From an uncultured Cedecea sp. (GTDB lineage Bacteria > Pseudomonadota > Gammaproteobacteria > Enterobacterales > Enterobacteriaceae), in assembly GCF_947498825.1 (NCBI RefSeq), contig NZ_CANMLV010000019.1, positions 27,927 through 91,926 on the forward strand: 64,000 bases of DNA. Reading direction: 5' to 3'. A program made the position numbers and the translations under genes. This document shows positions 1 to 11,024 of the stretch, piece after piece. The notes under the pieces are model-generated. The model did not search any database. It was given only the letters and a program-made list of their open reading frames with translations, and had not been told where the DNA came from. Within the stretch, counting starts at the first letter, position 1. Each line of letters opens with the position of its first letter.

Positions 1-521
1 AAGTGCGACAGGGGCCACTCTTCGGTGGAGTGAAACAGGCCATCGGCATTCTCATCACCAATTTGCGCAAGGTCAGTGCTGGGAAAATGGTGCGTCAGTC
101 CTGCACTCATGGTGCGATCCAGGTTCAAGCCATCAATCACATAGGGGTAAGGGATTTCGTGAAGAGAAGGTTCGACACTGATAGAAATGCCATAATCTTG
201 ATGTAACAGCTCGAGCTGTTCACCAAGATAAGAGCGGAATAACTCCGGATGTGTGATGGTTGTGGCGTAGCTGCCTGGGTGGGTAAAACGGGCATAAGCG
301 CGCGTTTTATTACTGCACCGTGGCGTACCATCCCAGCTTACGCGTAATTGCGGATAAACAAACAATCCTTCAAGGCGGGCATCTACGTCTGGCAGGGTGC
401 CATTCTGGGTATAGTCGGCAATAGCACTACGCAGGGCATGGACGGAATTGTTATAGAGTGCTTCAAGCTTATCGAGTGCCTGGGCTGGAGTCAGGCCTGC
501 AGGTGTGGCTTTATTACTCAT
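1..521 (-). CDS. amn: AMP nucleosidase, N-terminal part (cut by window edge)
   Basis: Reading the minus strand from an ATG at 521 gives an open frame that runs off the window start, 173 codons of a protein usually about 480 residues long. The N-terminus follows E. coli Amn closely, including GLTPAQALDKLEALY, the LFVYPQLRVSWDG stretch and HEIPYPYVIDG. Amn hydrolyses AMP to adenine and ribose 5-phosphate in the cytoplasm, adjusting adenylate pools. GGAGATAG lies just ahead of the ATG as ribosome-binding site. The catalytic C-terminal domain is outside the window, so intactness cannot be judged. A pho-box-like sequence lies about 100 bp upstream, which fits the known PhoB control of amn in E. 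coli. Confidence 0.93.
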   Translation of the reverse strand, partial: MSNKATPAGLTPAQALDKLEALYNNSVHALRSAIADYTQNGTLPDVDARLEGLFVYPQLRVSWDGTPRCSNKTRAYARFTHPGSYATTITHPELFRSYLGEQLELLHQDYGISISVEPSLHEIPYPYVIDGLNLDRTMSAGLTHHFPSTDLAQIGDENADGLFHSTEEWPLSH

Positions 522-618
522 TCTATCTCCATTTAGTTAACGCTGTTACCTGGGTGTGGCTTTTATTTTCAGGGGCTTTTTTGCGAACTACAGTATCGCA
601 TGTGTTATCCCGAATATC

Positions 619-638
619 CTGTCACAGTTCTGTTGCAG
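619..638 (-). promoter_or_regulatory. Candidate PhoB (pho) box upstream of amn
   Basis: On the minus strand the site reads CTGCAAC, four A/G bases, then CTGTGAC. This approximates the pho box, two CTGTCAT-like 7-mers separated by a 4-bp A/T-rich spacer. It sits about 100 bp upstream of the amn ATG and in the right orientation. Amn is a Pho-regulon member in E. coli. The first half-site is a poor match and the site overlaps the 3' end of the LysR gene. Confidence 0.35.
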
Positions 639-1542
639 GTTGAGTGCTGAGCGCGATTTCACAACGACTTTTCACTGCCTGATGTAATAAACGTACCGCG
701 GGTGAGAGCTGTTGGCGGTGCGGGCAGATTAAATTAAGGGGTAAATCATCTCCTTGATATTGTGGCAGTAAGACCTGTAAAGCGCCCATCTGAACATCCT
801 CGCAGACATCTATCCAGGATTTATAGGCAATACCTTCGCCTTTAATTGCCAGACGGCGGATCACTTCGGCATCGTTACTGGTCACCGTGCCTTTCACCGC
901 CACTTGGTAGTGCTTGTCCTGGCGGCGAAAGCTCCAGTTATCATAAGTTCGACCCTGTAAGGTATAGGTCAGGGCATTGTGCTGTTTTAGCTGTTCCGGC
1001 GTTTGCGGTGTGCCTTCGCGGAGCAGATAGTCGGCAGAGGCCACAAGTACCCGGCGATTGGTAGCGGCTAAGGGGAGAGCGACATAGGATGCATCATGCG
1101 TGTTACCGTAGCGGAACGCGATATCGACCGGATCTTTAAACACGTCACTGACTTGATCTGAGAACAAGATTCTCAATTGCAGAGCAGGATGTTGTTGGCG
1201 AAACCGATGGAATACCTCCAGCAGCAAATGACGGCCTAAATCCGAAGGGACGGCAATTTGCAGCAAGCCACTGATTTCATCGCCCGCAGGCTTGAGTTGT
1301 TGGAATCCTGCTTCAAGCGTTTCCAGTACCGAAACGGCATAGGGCAGCCAGCGTTCACCTTCCTGTGTCAGGCGCAGATGGCGGGTCGAACGCGCAAATA
1401 AACGGATTTGCAGATTCTCTTCCAGTCGCTTGATGGCGGTACTGACCTGGCCTGGCTGAATGCCTGCCTCACGCGCTGTGGCACTAAAACTTCCTAATGC
1501 GGCCGCTCTGACAAATAGCGTGAGGTCTTCAAATCTGAGCAT
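622..1542 (-). CDS. LysR-family transcriptional regulator
   Basis: A 306-residue protein with the N-terminal winged helix-turn-helix of LysR regulators ([20 protein letters not shown], then the recognition helix region [12 protein letters not shown]) and a C-terminal effector-binding domain from about residue 90. The family usually binds DNA as a tetramer and often controls a divergent neighbour. The gene is divergent from an nfsB-type nitroreductase (start 1698), with about 155 bp between start codons, so control of that gene is a reasonable inference. The inducer is unknown. Length and domain layout are normal for the family. Confidence 0.9.
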   Translation of the reverse strand: MLRFEDLTLFVRAAALGSFSATAREAGIQPGQVSTAIKRLEENLQIRLFARSTRHLRLTQEGERWLPYAVSVLETLEAGFQQLKPAGDEISGLLQIAVPSDLGRHLLLEVFHRFRQQHPALQLRILFSDQVSDVFKDPVDIAFRYGNTHDASYVALPLAATNRRVLVASADYLLREGTPQTPEQLKQHNALTYTLQGRTYDNWSFRRQDKHYQVAVKGTVTSNDAEVIRRLAIKGEGIAYKSWIDVCEDVQMGALQVLLPQYQGDDLPLNLICPHRQQLSPAVRLLHQAVKSRCEIALSTQPATEL

Positions 1543-1697
1543 TTATCCTCCCTGAGTATAAGTGTTATCGGCTGACAGCGGTTTTCCGACAGCCAGCCTG
1601 CCTGTATTCTATGGTCATTAACGGTTTTCTGACGAACGGAAAGAAATCCGTTGTTAGATTATTCATTTTGTTAGCTTGCCTTTTTAAGGATATCCGC

Positions 1698-2351
1698 ATG
1701 ACCATTATTGATGTTGCTGAGTCGCGTTATACCACCAAAGTTTTCGATAACAGCAAGAAAATACCCGCTGAGCAAGTTGAAAAAGTGAAGCAATTATTAC
1801 GCTTAAGCCCATCGAGTACTAACCTGCAACCCTGGCATTTTATCCTTGCCGGCAGCGATGAGGGTAAATCGCGCATCGCCAAGGCGACATCGGGAGCTTA
1901 CGGTTTTAATGAGCCTAAAGTCCTTAACGCGTCCCATGTGGTGGTCTTTTGCGCTAAAACAACACTCGATGAAGAGTATCTGAATGTTGTGTTACAGCAA
2001 GAGCAGTCTGACAATCGTTTTGTGAACGACGAAGTGATGGCGGGCCAGCATAAAGGCCGTAGCTTCTTCGCCAATATGCACCGCTTTGATTATAAAGATG
2101 CGCAGCACTGGATGGAAAAGCAAGTTTACCTCAATGTTGGTAACTTCCTGCTGGGCGTTGCATCCTTAGGGATTGATGCGGTACCGATTGAAGGTTTCGA
2201 TGCACGCATTCTCGATACCGAGTTTGGATTACGCGAAAAAGGGTTTACCAGTGTTGTGATTGTCGCTATCGGCTATCGCAGTGAAAATGATTTTAATGCC
2301 GCTTTACCGAAATCACGCTTACCACTGAGCATGACGCTGAGCGAAATTTAA
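1698..2351 (+). CDS. nfsB: Oxygen-insensitive NAD(P)H nitroreductase (NfsB type)
   Basis: The ATG at 1698 follows AAGGA at a 7-base spacing and gives 217 residues, the length of E. coli NfsB; an upstream in-frame extension to 1611 has no such support. The protein begins [17 protein letters not shown] and has the nitroreductase FMN-binding features [15 protein letters not shown] and, near the C-terminus, a GYR segment. NfsB is a homodimeric flavoprotein that reduces nitroaromatics and quinones by two-electron steps. It is divergent from a LysR regulator. A hairpin at 2361-2390 may terminate it. The family assignment is firm; the exact physiological substrate is unknown. Confidence 0.9.
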   Translation: MTIIDVAESRYTTKVFDNSKKIPAEQVEKVKQLLRLSPSSTNLQPWHFILAGSDEGKSRIAKATSGAYGFNEPKVLNASHVVVFCAKTTLDEEYLNVVLQQEQSDNRFVNDEVMAGQHKGRSFFANMHRFDYKDAQHWMEKQVYLNVGNFLLGVASLGIDAVPIEGFDARILDTEFGLREKGFTSVVIVAIGYRSENDFNAALPKSRLPLSMTLSEI

Positions 2352-2360
2352 CGTTCATCG

Positions 2361-2390
2361 CCAGTCAGACGCGACTCAGTGACTGACTGG
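2361..2390 (+). terminator. Hairpin after nfsB
   Basis: CCAGTCAG and CTGACTGG form an 8-bp stem with a 14-base loop, followed by a T-rich stretch (TAGTTTTGTATTGTTATTTT). It lies 10 bp past the nfsB stop. The long loop lowers confidence. Confidence 0.5.
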
Positions 2391-2558
2391 CATGATAGTT
2401 TTGTATTGTTATTTTCCCTCAGACTTATCGCTATAATTTTCCAGCTATTAATCCCGCCTTTATCTGTTTGCTCCTCCTGAGTTGATTAAATTTTAGGTTA
2501 TCGATAACGCTGATCGCTCCGTCTCGGTAATGAAAAAATGATCCAGCGATAAAGAAAA

Positions 2559-2587
2559 CGCCCCGAGAGTGTCATTTTCTCAGGGCG
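2559..2587 (-). terminator. Rho-independent terminator for the dehydratase operon
   Basis: The arms ACGCCC...GAGAG and its partner ending GGGCGT form a hairpin. Read on the minus strand it is followed by GTTTTCTTT, as expected for a terminator 35 bp past the stop codon of the minus-strand dehydratase gene. Confidence 0.7.
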
Positions 2588-2621
2588 TCAGTTGACTTGC
2601 TTCGGAGCAGAAGGCTAAAAA

Positions 2622-3533
2622 TTAATCATCAAATGTCTGCAAGAAAGAGGTGGTCGCCGTTGAGCCACCACAAACAATCACCAGCACATTCTGATAGTCA
2701 GCAAGCGCCGGTTGCTGTTGATAGAGCAGCGCCAGGGCAGCACCACAAGCGGGTTCTACCAGAACGCGTTGGTCATCAAGAAAGCGCAGACAGGCGTTCA
2801 CGGCCTGGGTATCCGTGACGGTATAAGGAAACACTTGTCGATGCTGAGTCACATCAAACGCTCGCTGGCAGACCTGACGTGCCCCCAGGGTCGTGGCAAT
2901 ACCCGATAGCGTGGAGAGCGTGACCGGTTGTCCTGCTTCCATTGCGGCTTTGTAGGAGGCCATACCTGCAGTTTCTACGGTAAAAATGGGAACATTATCG
3001 AGGCCATTGCGTGATAATCCTTCATCAACCCCTGCCAACAGCCCGCCGCCGCCTACGGACAGCACGATGGCATCCGGACGTAAACCGGCCTTAACCACCT
3101 CATCAATCATTGAGGCATGTCCTTCCCATAGCAAAGGGTCGTCAAAAGGATGAATAAATGCATCTTGTTCAGTTAATAATGACAGCGCCAGCTCATTGGC
3201 TTCTGCCCAGGACTTGCCCTGCACTCTGACGTCTGCACCTTCCAGTGCCAGTAAATGACGGGCACGTTCGGAAGTGGTTTCAGGCACCACCACTACCACC
3301 GGGACACCGAGCTTACGACCGGCATAGGCTACCGCCAGACCGGCATTCCCGCCTGATGATGAAATTAAACGTCGGGCACCACGCGCAACATGGGTTTCAC
3401 TGGCATGGCCAATACCGCGCATTTTAAATGAACCTGAAGGTTGCAGGGCTTCCATCTTTAACCAGACACGGGTGTGGTTCAACTGACTGAGCGCCAGTGA
3501 TTCCAGTAGCGGGGTATTGATACTAAGCGCCAT
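2622..3533 (-). CDS. PLP-dependent L-serine/L-threonine dehydratase-like enzyme
   Basis: A 303-residue fold-type II PLP enzyme. PSGSFKMRG carries the Schiff-base lysine near residue 37, SSGGNAG near residue 58 is the substrate/phosphate loop, and SVGGGGLLAGV near residue 170 is the tetraglycine PLP-phosphate loop. There is no C-terminal ACT domain, so it looks like the short serine/threonine dehydratase (SDH/SDS) type rather than biosynthetic IlvA. Such enzymes deaminate serine or threonine to a 2-oxoacid and ammonia. It is 21 bp downstream of a DauR/YheO-like regulator on the same strand and probably co-transcribed with it. The true amino acid substrate, including a D-amino acid, is open. 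Confidence 0.85.
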   Translation of the reverse strand: MALSINTPLLESLALSQLNHTRVWLKMEALQPSGSFKMRGIGHASETHVARGARRLISSSGGNAGLAVAYAGRKLGVPVVVVVPETTSERARHLLALEGADVRVQGKSWAEANELALSLLTEQDAFIHPFDDPLLWEGHASMIDEVVKAGLRPDAIVLSVGGGGLLAGVDEGLSRNGLDNVPIFTVETAGMASYKAAMEAGQPVTLSTLSGIATTLGARQVCQRAFDVTQHRQVFPYTVTDTQAVNACLRFLDDQRVLVEPACGAALALLYQQQPALADYQNVLVIVCGGSTATTSFLQTFDD

Positions 3534-3554
3534 ATGTTTTATTTCCTCTTGTCA

Positions 3555-4262
3555 CTACAGAATTTGGGATTCATTTTTTAGTTCATCAAGATAGTTATAA
3601 ATGGTGTAACGCGTGACTCCGAGGACCGCTGCCGCTTTTTCAACCCCGCCTTTGATCAGGAAAATCCCTTTTTCCTGCATATTTTTTACCGCGAGTAAAT
3701 TGGCTCGTTTGGTATCAGCCCGGTTACCTTTAGTGCCTGACATATCGGTATTACTGATGATCTCATGCATTAAGTCTTCAATACTGGCATGACTATTTTC
3801 TAGGGTTTGTGCGGGAGGATTGCTGTTTTGCTCTGGTGCGACTATCCCTGCCAGTGAGTTCAACACACGTAGTGCCTCTTCAATTCCGCTGTTATCAACG
3901 TTGACACAGAGCGCGGCGAAAGGCTGGTGACGGCGGTCACGATAGATTGCAGTACTGCTGCGTAGCGGCTTGCCTTCACGGCTATAAGTGACATAGTCCA
4001 GCAGTAATGAAACGGGTTCATCGCGTCGTTCCATGGCACTAAGAAAGGCCTTATCCGTGCGCATTCCCGCCAGCACAGAGTCTCCTTTTTGACGCCCGGT
4101 TACACCCGCATTGGCTATTTCTGCAATGGAATATTCCGGCTTGCGGAGATCGTGCAATACCACCTCGGTCTGACAGGAGACTACACTACCGATTACCCTG
4201 ACCGCGGCTGACAGCATGACCATTAACTCATCAAGATACTGTTGCTCTGTTAACTGAGACAT
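3555..4262 (-). CDS. YheO/DauR-like PAS-HTH transcriptional regulator
   Basis: A 235-residue protein with an N-terminal YheO-like PAS domain (VVLHDLRKPEYSIAEIANAG; GKPLRSSTAIYRDR) and a C-terminal helix-turn-helix of the HTH_22 type (KAAAVLGVTRYTIYNYLDEL). DauR, of this family, controls D-arginine catabolism in Pseudomonas; other members regulate amino acid or iminopeptide metabolism. It is the first gene of an operon with the PLP dehydratase. Two palindromes upstream (4300-4316 and 4336-4362) are candidate operators. The ligand is unknown. Confidence 0.88.
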   Translation of the reverse strand: MSQLTEQQYLDELMVMLSAAVRVIGSVVSCQTEVVLHDLRKPEYSIAEIANAGVTGRQKGDSVLAGMRTDKAFLSAMERRDEPVSLLLDYVTYSREGKPLRSSTAIYRDRRHQPFAALCVNVDNSGIEEALRVLNSLAGIVAPEQNSNPPAQTLENSHASIEDLMHEIISNTDMSGTKGNRADTKRANLLAVKNMQEKGIFLIKGGVEKAAAVLGVTRYTIYNYLDELKNESQIL

Positions 4263-4299
4263 GTTTGAACCTTATCTCATCATTCCGGAACAGGATTAG

Positions 4300-4316
4300 T
4301 TCTACATTTTGTAGAA
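4300..4316. promoter_or_regulatory. 17-bp perfect palindrome, candidate operator
   Basis: TTCTACA-TTT-TGTAGAA is a perfect inverted repeat 38 bp upstream of the regulator start codon. Position and symmetry suggest a repressor site. No long T-tract or GC-rich stem, so not a terminator. Confidence 0.5.
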
Positions 4317-4335
4317 AAAATAGCATTGATAAAAT

Positions 4336-4362
4336 AACTAATCAACATATTGTTGATTAGTT
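4336..4362. promoter_or_regulatory. 27-bp perfect palindrome, candidate operator
   Basis: Arms AACTAATCAACA and TGTTGATTAGTT (12 bp each) flank a 3-bp TAT centre with no mismatch. It lies between the divergent regulator (start 4262) and Sua5-family gene (start 4506). The sequence differs from the neighbouring 17-bp palindrome, so the two may bind different proteins. Confidence 0.55.
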
Positions 4363-4505
4363 TGCAATAAAATCAAAGATTGAATGATGCTGGCAAAGTA
4401 TTGTTCCAGCAGCGGCACAATCGAGCCGATTCTGTTGGATTGATTGCACCCTTAAGCACAAAACTCCATGCTGAAACCACTTCCCCACAGTCTAAAGGTA
4501 ACAGC

Positions 4506-5285
4506 ATGAACAACAAAAAAATCACATGGAATGGCGCGGTGCAGCCAGAGGCTTTGACTATTTTATCGGCTGAAGGCGGGATGATTATCTGCCCGACAAA
4601 AGTAGGTTACATCATCATGACCTCAGATAAGCAGGGACTGGAGCGTAAGTTCGAAGCCAAGCAGCGTAACCGCAATAAGCCTGGAGTGGTATTGTGCGGC
4701 AGTATGGAACAATTAAAACAACTGGCACAACTGACACCGGAGATTACCGCATTTTATCAGGCACACTGGGATGCCGATATTTTACTGGGATGTATCCTGC
4801 CCTGGCAGCAACAGGCTCTGGATGCGTTACCTGATGACGGATTAAAAGCGCTGATGATGGATGGCCGCCAGACCAGCTGTTTTGTGATTAAGTTTGGTAA
4901 ACCGGGTGAGATGCTGGCGAAAGCCCTGTGGGAAGAAAGGGGCAAGTTCTCCTTTGCCAGTTCGGCAAATCCGTCAGGTAAAGGCAATCGTGGCCGGGTA
5001 GAGAATATTGGTGAACGCATTGAACAGCGTGCGGACTTAATTATCTCTGCCAATGACTATGTCAGTTCTGTTCAGGCAGGAAAAAGTGAAGGCGCGCGTT
5101 ATGAACAAGGCGTGATGGTTTCTATGGTCGATAGTCAGGGGAAATTGGTGCCGGAGCAGCGCGGTGAACGTAAAGTGACGCCATGCCCAGTCATTATCCG
5201 TAAAGGTCTGGATGTGGATCGCATTATGTCCCTGATGGCCGATCGCTTTAATTCGTGGGATTATCGTCATGGTGATTACTACTAA
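4506..5285 (+). CDS. Sua5/YciO/YrdC-family protein
   Basis: The ATG at 4506 (preceded by AAAGGTAAC) gives 259 residues; the frame is open further upstream but without a ribosome-binding site. The protein has the family nucleotide-binding features: PTKVGYIIMTSDKQGLERKF, KQRNRNKPGVVL, and SSANPSG near residue 157. TsaC/YrdC members make threonylcarbamoyl-AMP for the t6A37 tRNA modification. This is a divergent paralogue, longer than YrdC (190 residues) and shorter than Sua5, so a housekeeping TsaC role should not be assumed. The neighbouring genes do not suggest a pathway. Confidence 0.75.
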   Translation: MNNKKITWNGAVQPEALTILSAEGGMIICPTKVGYIIMTSDKQGLERKFEAKQRNRNKPGVVLCGSMEQLKQLAQLTPEITAFYQAHWDADILLGCILPWQQQALDALPDDGLKALMMDGRQTSCFVIKFGKPGEMLAKALWEERGKFSFASSANPSGKGNRGRVENIGERIEQRADLIISANDYVSSVQAGKSEGARYEQGVMVSMVDSQGKLVPEQRGERKVTPCPVIIRKGLDVDRIMSLMADRFNSWDYRHGDYY

Positions 5286-5654
5286 TGCCATACTGAGAGT
5301 ATTCACTACATCGTGGCGATTTTGTGTCGTCAGGGTGTGATTCAGGTAGCGATCGCCCCCCATTTTGCCCTTGTCGCCAGTCTGGTAAACCCACAGAGTC
5401 AGGCCAGATTGCTGGAATTTAAGCAAGAGTCGGCTGTAGCGACTCTGATATTCTGTTTTGCTAAATTTTACGCAGAGTAAACGTGCCGACAGCGTTTATC
5501 ATTCCCTTAAATATGTTCTGTTTCTCTGTTTAGCGGCCCTGTTTTCATGGTAAAAAAGCGCTGAGTAACTTGTTCACTCAGCGCTTTCATCAGTCGAATT
5601 AATTTCAACCCGGCTTTTGGACAGGTTGAAAACATATGATAAAAACCCGTTTAA
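5286..5654. other. Intergenic stretch with one terminator
   Basis: No convincing gene is seen between the Sua5-family gene and the receptor gene. The only structure recognised is the terminator at 5552-5587. The minus-strand open frame 5037-5426 overlaps the Sua5-family gene and looks like a shadow. Confidence 0.5.
5552..5587 (-). terminator. Rho-independent terminator of the TonB receptor gene
   Basis: AAAGCGCTGAGT and ACTCAGCGCTTT form a perfect 12-bp stem with a 9-base loop. On the minus strand it runs into TTTTTT. It lies 68 bp past the receptor stop codon and could also serve the convergent plus-strand gene. Confidence 0.85.
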
Positions 5655-8045
5655 TCAGAAATCGACATTCACACCTAACTGGAAATTACGGCCCGGCGCG
5701 ATAGCAAGCTGTTGGTTGTAGTAATTTTGATCGCTATTGGCGTTCGTGTTTGTTGCTTCTTCAATATCCCGGACACTCAGATAGTCCCAGTACTTGCGGT
5801 CAGTCAGGTTATATATCCCACCGTTAATTCTTACGTTTTTAGTGAGGCGATAGTAAGCGGTCAAATCAACAACGCCATAACCTGGCGCATTCATGTAAGT
5901 GGTTGAACCGCTAATCGCCGTTCCGCTATTACCGTAGGTATTACGGCCGGGATCCGTTGCGCGTTTACCTTTGTTAAAAGTGGCGTTGACTGCGGCACCG
6001 TAGAGTTTTTGCGGATCGTCATAGGCCACTGCGAGAATTGCTCTCATTGGTGCCACGCTATCCAGATCTACGTATTGGTCCCCGGAGAAGCTTGATTTCG
6101 CCGCACCTTTTGAATAGCCAAATGCCACACGGGTGCTCATCCCGTCAATCTGATTAAACCAAGTCCCTAAGGCGAATTTGGCACTCACCTCTGCACCATA
6201 GATATAGGCTTTATCGCGGTTTTCATACTGATAAACAGTCGTTATTCCACCCGGATAACCACTGCATTTGCTGCTTGATGCGCAGGAGTAACGCGTAATG
6301 CCAATGAAGTTTTGATAGTCGTTGTAGAAAGTTGACGCACCAAAGGTAACGCCTTCAATCAGATGGCCTTTGACGCCCAGTTCATAGTTATTACTGGTTT
6401 CAGTTTTCAGGTCCGGGCTACTCAGGATAGCGTAAGGGCTTGAATAACCGCCTCCGTATCCCAGACTCCAGGCTCCATAAAGTTGTCCCGGAGTAGGGAA
6501 CTGAATACCACGCTTATACTGTACGTACGCGGCCAAATCCGGCTTCAGTTTATACTGGAGACTCAGGGACGGGAGCACTTTACCTTCTGCCATGGTACCG
6601 TAAAGATTGCTGGTATCGGTGACATTGGTATTGTTAGACATCAGGGCATCTTGGTTTTTCGGTTTTGCATACTGATAAGCCCAGCGTATGCCGGGTACCA
6701 CCGAGAAATCATGTCCGTTCAGATCCCAGGTTAGGGTATCTTGCAGGAAGACACCCAGCGTTGTCACATCGCTATCCGCTTGTGGCTGCCCGAGAATAAT
6801 TGTGGATCCTGTCTGGGTTAATGGACGTTCTGAACGGGTGACTTTGGCATTCAGGCCATAGCTAAACTGGTGGCGATCCCAGTCCTTATTCGCGCTGGAT
6901 TCTATCCCGACAGTTCGGGTGTCGTTATTGGTCCATGTCATTGTGGACGGGGTTTCAAAAGTGGCGTCGTGCGCTTCGGTCTTGGTATAGAACACCTTCG
7001 TTTTTAACGCATCAAAAAGAGTGAAACGATCGGGTGTCCAGAGATCTTCGACACTCGCACCATAGCGTCGGGTCTGGCTACTCTGATATGAGGTGCCGCT
7101 GATAGCGTACCCTGTATAACTTGAACCACTCCAGGTCGGGAAATGGGTATGGTTAGTTTTGTGGAAATAATCCACTGACGCGGTCAGCTGATGGTTATCG
7201 GTTGCCTGCCAGATACCTGAAGCAAGTACCGCGTTAGAATGCCAGTTCGCTGCTGGTGTATTGACGGTCGCTTCATGCTGATTTTTGGTTTGATTACCGT
7301 CTCTACGGCTGATGACAATAATACCCCGTAAATTATCATCGCCGCCGGCTGCGGTGATGCCGTTGTGCCAGCTCTGATTAGAGGAATCATAGTCACTCTG
7401 ATAACCGAAATAGTTATACTTATCGCGGTGTAAATAGTCATTGGGTGATTTAGGTTTAAAAGAAACGGAACCTCCTAGCGCGTTATTCGGATTGGAAACC
7501 TCGGTGGTACCTGAAACGATATCAACAGAGCCATACATATAAGGATCAAGATAGTCACCCCGGCCAATACCGTAGCTTCCATACTCTGAACGACCGTTGG
7601 TTTGCGATGTGGAGCGGTCAGTTGCCGTTGGCAATTCGACGCCGTCAATATCGATAGAAACACGGTTTGCATCCAGACCACGGATATTGTATCCGGTAGC
7701 CCCCCCACGATCGTATGAACTTTTCCCGGCGGATGAGCCACCAGCAGAACCGTTTGCGCTCATTAATGGCTGATAACGCATAACGTTACTAAAATCATTT
7801 ACACCGTTCTGCTGCATTTCCTCAGCACTGATTGCCACTTTGGTGCCAGGTTCAATTCTTCGGGCCCAGACTGTCATCTGCTCTACGTTTTCTTCGGCTT
7901 TTGTTTTAGAGGATTCTGTCGTTTCAGTGGTCTTATTTTTGTTTTCTTCTGCAGCGTGACTCACGAAGGCTACGCTACTGAGAATTCCAGAAAGAATAAG
8001 TTTGTTAAGACGCGAGATCTGAAATCCCTGATTATGGAAATGCAT
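5655..8045 (-). CDS. TonB-dependent receptor, heme/hemoglobin-receptor type
   Basis: A 796-residue outer membrane receptor. Residues 1-31 form a signal peptide ending SHA. A TonB-box-like EQMTVWARR precedes a plug domain with GYNIRGLDANRVSIDIDGVE and GTTEVSNPNNALGGSV, typical of the hemoglobin/heme/transferrin receptor family. The C-terminus is a 22-strand-type barrel ending in phenylalanine (LGVNVDF), the outer-membrane sorting signal. The FRAP and NPDL boxes of heme receptors appear altered (FPTPGQLY, then SSPDLKTE), so heme as ligand is probable but not certain. A Fur box lies upstream. No heme ABC transporter, heme oxygenase or tonB gene is adjacent; a LysR gene is. Confidence 0.88.
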   Translation of the reverse strand: MHFHNQGFQISRLNKLILSGILSSVAFVSHAAEENKNKTTETTESSKTKAEENVEQMTVWARRIEPGTKVAISAEEMQQNGVNDFSNVMRYQPLMSANGSAGGSSAGKSSYDRGGATGYNIRGLDANRVSIDIDGVELPTATDRSTSQTNGRSEYGSYGIGRGDYLDPYMYGSVDIVSGTTEVSNPNNALGGSVSFKPKSPNDYLHRDKYNYFGYQSDYDSSNQSWHNGITAAGGDDNLRGIIVISRRDGNQTKNQHEATVNTPAANWHSNAVLASGIWQATDNHQLTASVDYFHKTNHTHFPTWSGSSYTGYAISGTSYQSSQTRRYGASVEDLWTPDRFTLFDALKTKVFYTKTEAHDATFETPSTMTWTNNDTRTVGIESSANKDWDRHQFSYGLNAKVTRSERPLTQTGSTIILGQPQADSDVTTLGVFLQDTLTWDLNGHDFSVVPGIRWAYQYAKPKNQDALMSNNTNVTDTSNLYGTMAEGKVLPSLSLQYKLKPDLAAYVQYKRGIQFPTPGQLYGAWSLGYGGGYSSPYAILSSPDLKTETSNNYELGVKGHLIEGVTFGASTFYNDYQNFIGITRYSCASSSKCSGYPGGITTVYQYENRDKAYIYGAEVSAKFALGTWFNQIDGMSTRVAFGYSKGAAKSSFSGDQYVDLDSVAPMRAILAVAYDDPQKLYGAAVNATFNKGKRATDPGRNTYGNSGTAISGSTTYMNAPGYGVVDLTAYYRLTKNVRINGGIYNLTDRKYWDYLSVRDIEEATNTNANSDQNYYNQQLAIAPGRNFQLGVNVDF

Positions 8046-8155
8046 GTGAACTCCGTTAAAGAATTATTTTTTGTCTTTTTTATAGGTAATGATGGTTGAT
8101 ACTTGTCAGCATCAACCATTATTACAATATCGTAAATGTTATCATTACACTATAT

Positions 8156-8174
8156 AAATGATAATCATTTTCAT
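8156..8174. promoter_or_regulatory. Fur box
   Basis: AAATGATAATCATTTTCAT matches the 19-bp Fur consensus GATAATGATAATCATTATC at most positions and lies about 110 bp upstream of the receptor ATG. A weaker half (AAATGTTATCATTA, 8135-8148) is adjacent. Iron-repressed expression of the receptor is the expected outcome. Confidence 0.8.
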
Positions 8175-8307
8175 TGGTGTTCACAATTCTTCATGATTAC
8201 AAGAAGGCATGTTGCTTCATCATTATCCATTGAATATAAAGGGATATAGCGGGGTGCCTATGATGACTGGACGTCCGGACAAAAATGATTATCCGGAGTA
8301 CGGGAGG

Positions 8308-9222
8308 TCAGGGGTGCTCTTTAGATTCGGCGGCGGCAATTCGTTGCTGTAACTCATCGCTAAAGCGTTTAATGCCTGATGTTACGCGCTCTTTGGTTTT
8401 AAATAACAGCCAAATTTTATATTCGTCCATTACCCAGCCGGGTAAAATTCTGACCAGTTTACCGGCAGCGACGCTTTCACGTGCCACATAGGTTGGTAAA
8501 TAGGCGATACCTCGACCTGATAACGCCATCTGCACTAAAGCAATACTGTTATTACTGCGAAAACGACTCTGAACGCTGATACTGATTTTCTGTTTATCTT
8601 TACGGAATGGCAGCGAAATCGAACGGGCAATACCGCGTAATAAAATATAGTCCCGTGTCGGTAAGTCTTTCGGACTCAGGATCGATCTAAGTGTTTCCAG
8701 ATATCCGGGCGCGGCAAATAATCCCCATTGAATGGAACATAAAAACTGGGTGTGTTCATGCAGGGGAGGGTCTTGCGACACGCAGATAACCAGGTCATAC
8801 GGACTTTCTTTGATATCGACTTCTTTGTCAGAGAGATCAAGGTCGATAGTGGCGTGAATATTTTTTTCCAGAAACGAATTCAGAACCGGAACGACATACT
8901 GGGTACCAAAAGTGACCGGAGCCAGCAGGGTAATCGTGCCTGTTGTTTCCTGATAGTACTCTTTAATAAACAGTTCGGAGGATCTGAGTTCATTCAGAAT
9001 TTTAAAGCAGTGCTGGTAGTAACTCAGTCCCAGTTCCGTAATCGTGATTTTGCGAGTGGTGCGTTTTAACAACATACCGCCGACACGCTGTTCCAGCAGA
9101 GCAATATCCCGGCTGACAGAGGACTTTGACATACCGAGACTTTTGGCTGCTTCAGTGAAACTTAAGGTCTCAACAACGCGAGCAAAAACCGCCATCGGGA
9201 TCAGATTTTCGACTTTTTCCAC
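8308..9222 (-). CDS. LysR-family transcriptional regulator
   Basis: A 304-residue LysR regulator with the N-terminal HTH (AVFARVVETLSFTEAAKSLG; SKSSVSRDIALLEQRVG) and the usual effector domain. It is of the CrgA/AaeR-like group in which the recognition helix reads SSVSRDI. It lies upstream of the TonB receptor on the same strand with a 260-bp gap holding a Fur box, so they are probably separate transcription units. The target is unknown. Confidence 0.88.
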   Translation of the reverse strand: MEKVENLIPMAVFARVVETLSFTEAAKSLGMSKSSVSRDIALLEQRVGGMLLKRTTRKITITELGLSYYQHCFKILNELRSSELFIKEYYQETTGTITLLAPVTFGTQYVVPVLNSFLEKNIHATIDLDLSDKEVDIKESPYDLVICVSQDPPLHEHTQFLCSIQWGLFAAPGYLETLRSILSPKDLPTRDYILLRGIARSISLPFRKDKQKISISVQSRFRSNNSIALVQMALSGRGIAYLPTYVARESVAAGKLVRILPGWVMDEYKIWLLFKTKERVTSGIKRFSDELQQRIAAAESKEHP

Positions 9223-9275
9223 CTGGCCGTTATTCCTTTCGCTACAGTCCGGAGGAACGCCCCCGGACTCTGTGG

Positions 9276-11005
<1,730 letters not shown>

Positions 11006-11024
11006 CTAAAGAGCGTATTTTGCG

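Noticed and set aside
5037..5426. Minus-strand ORF over the Sua5-family gene end
   Set aside because: Antisense shadow with no ribosome-binding site or domain.
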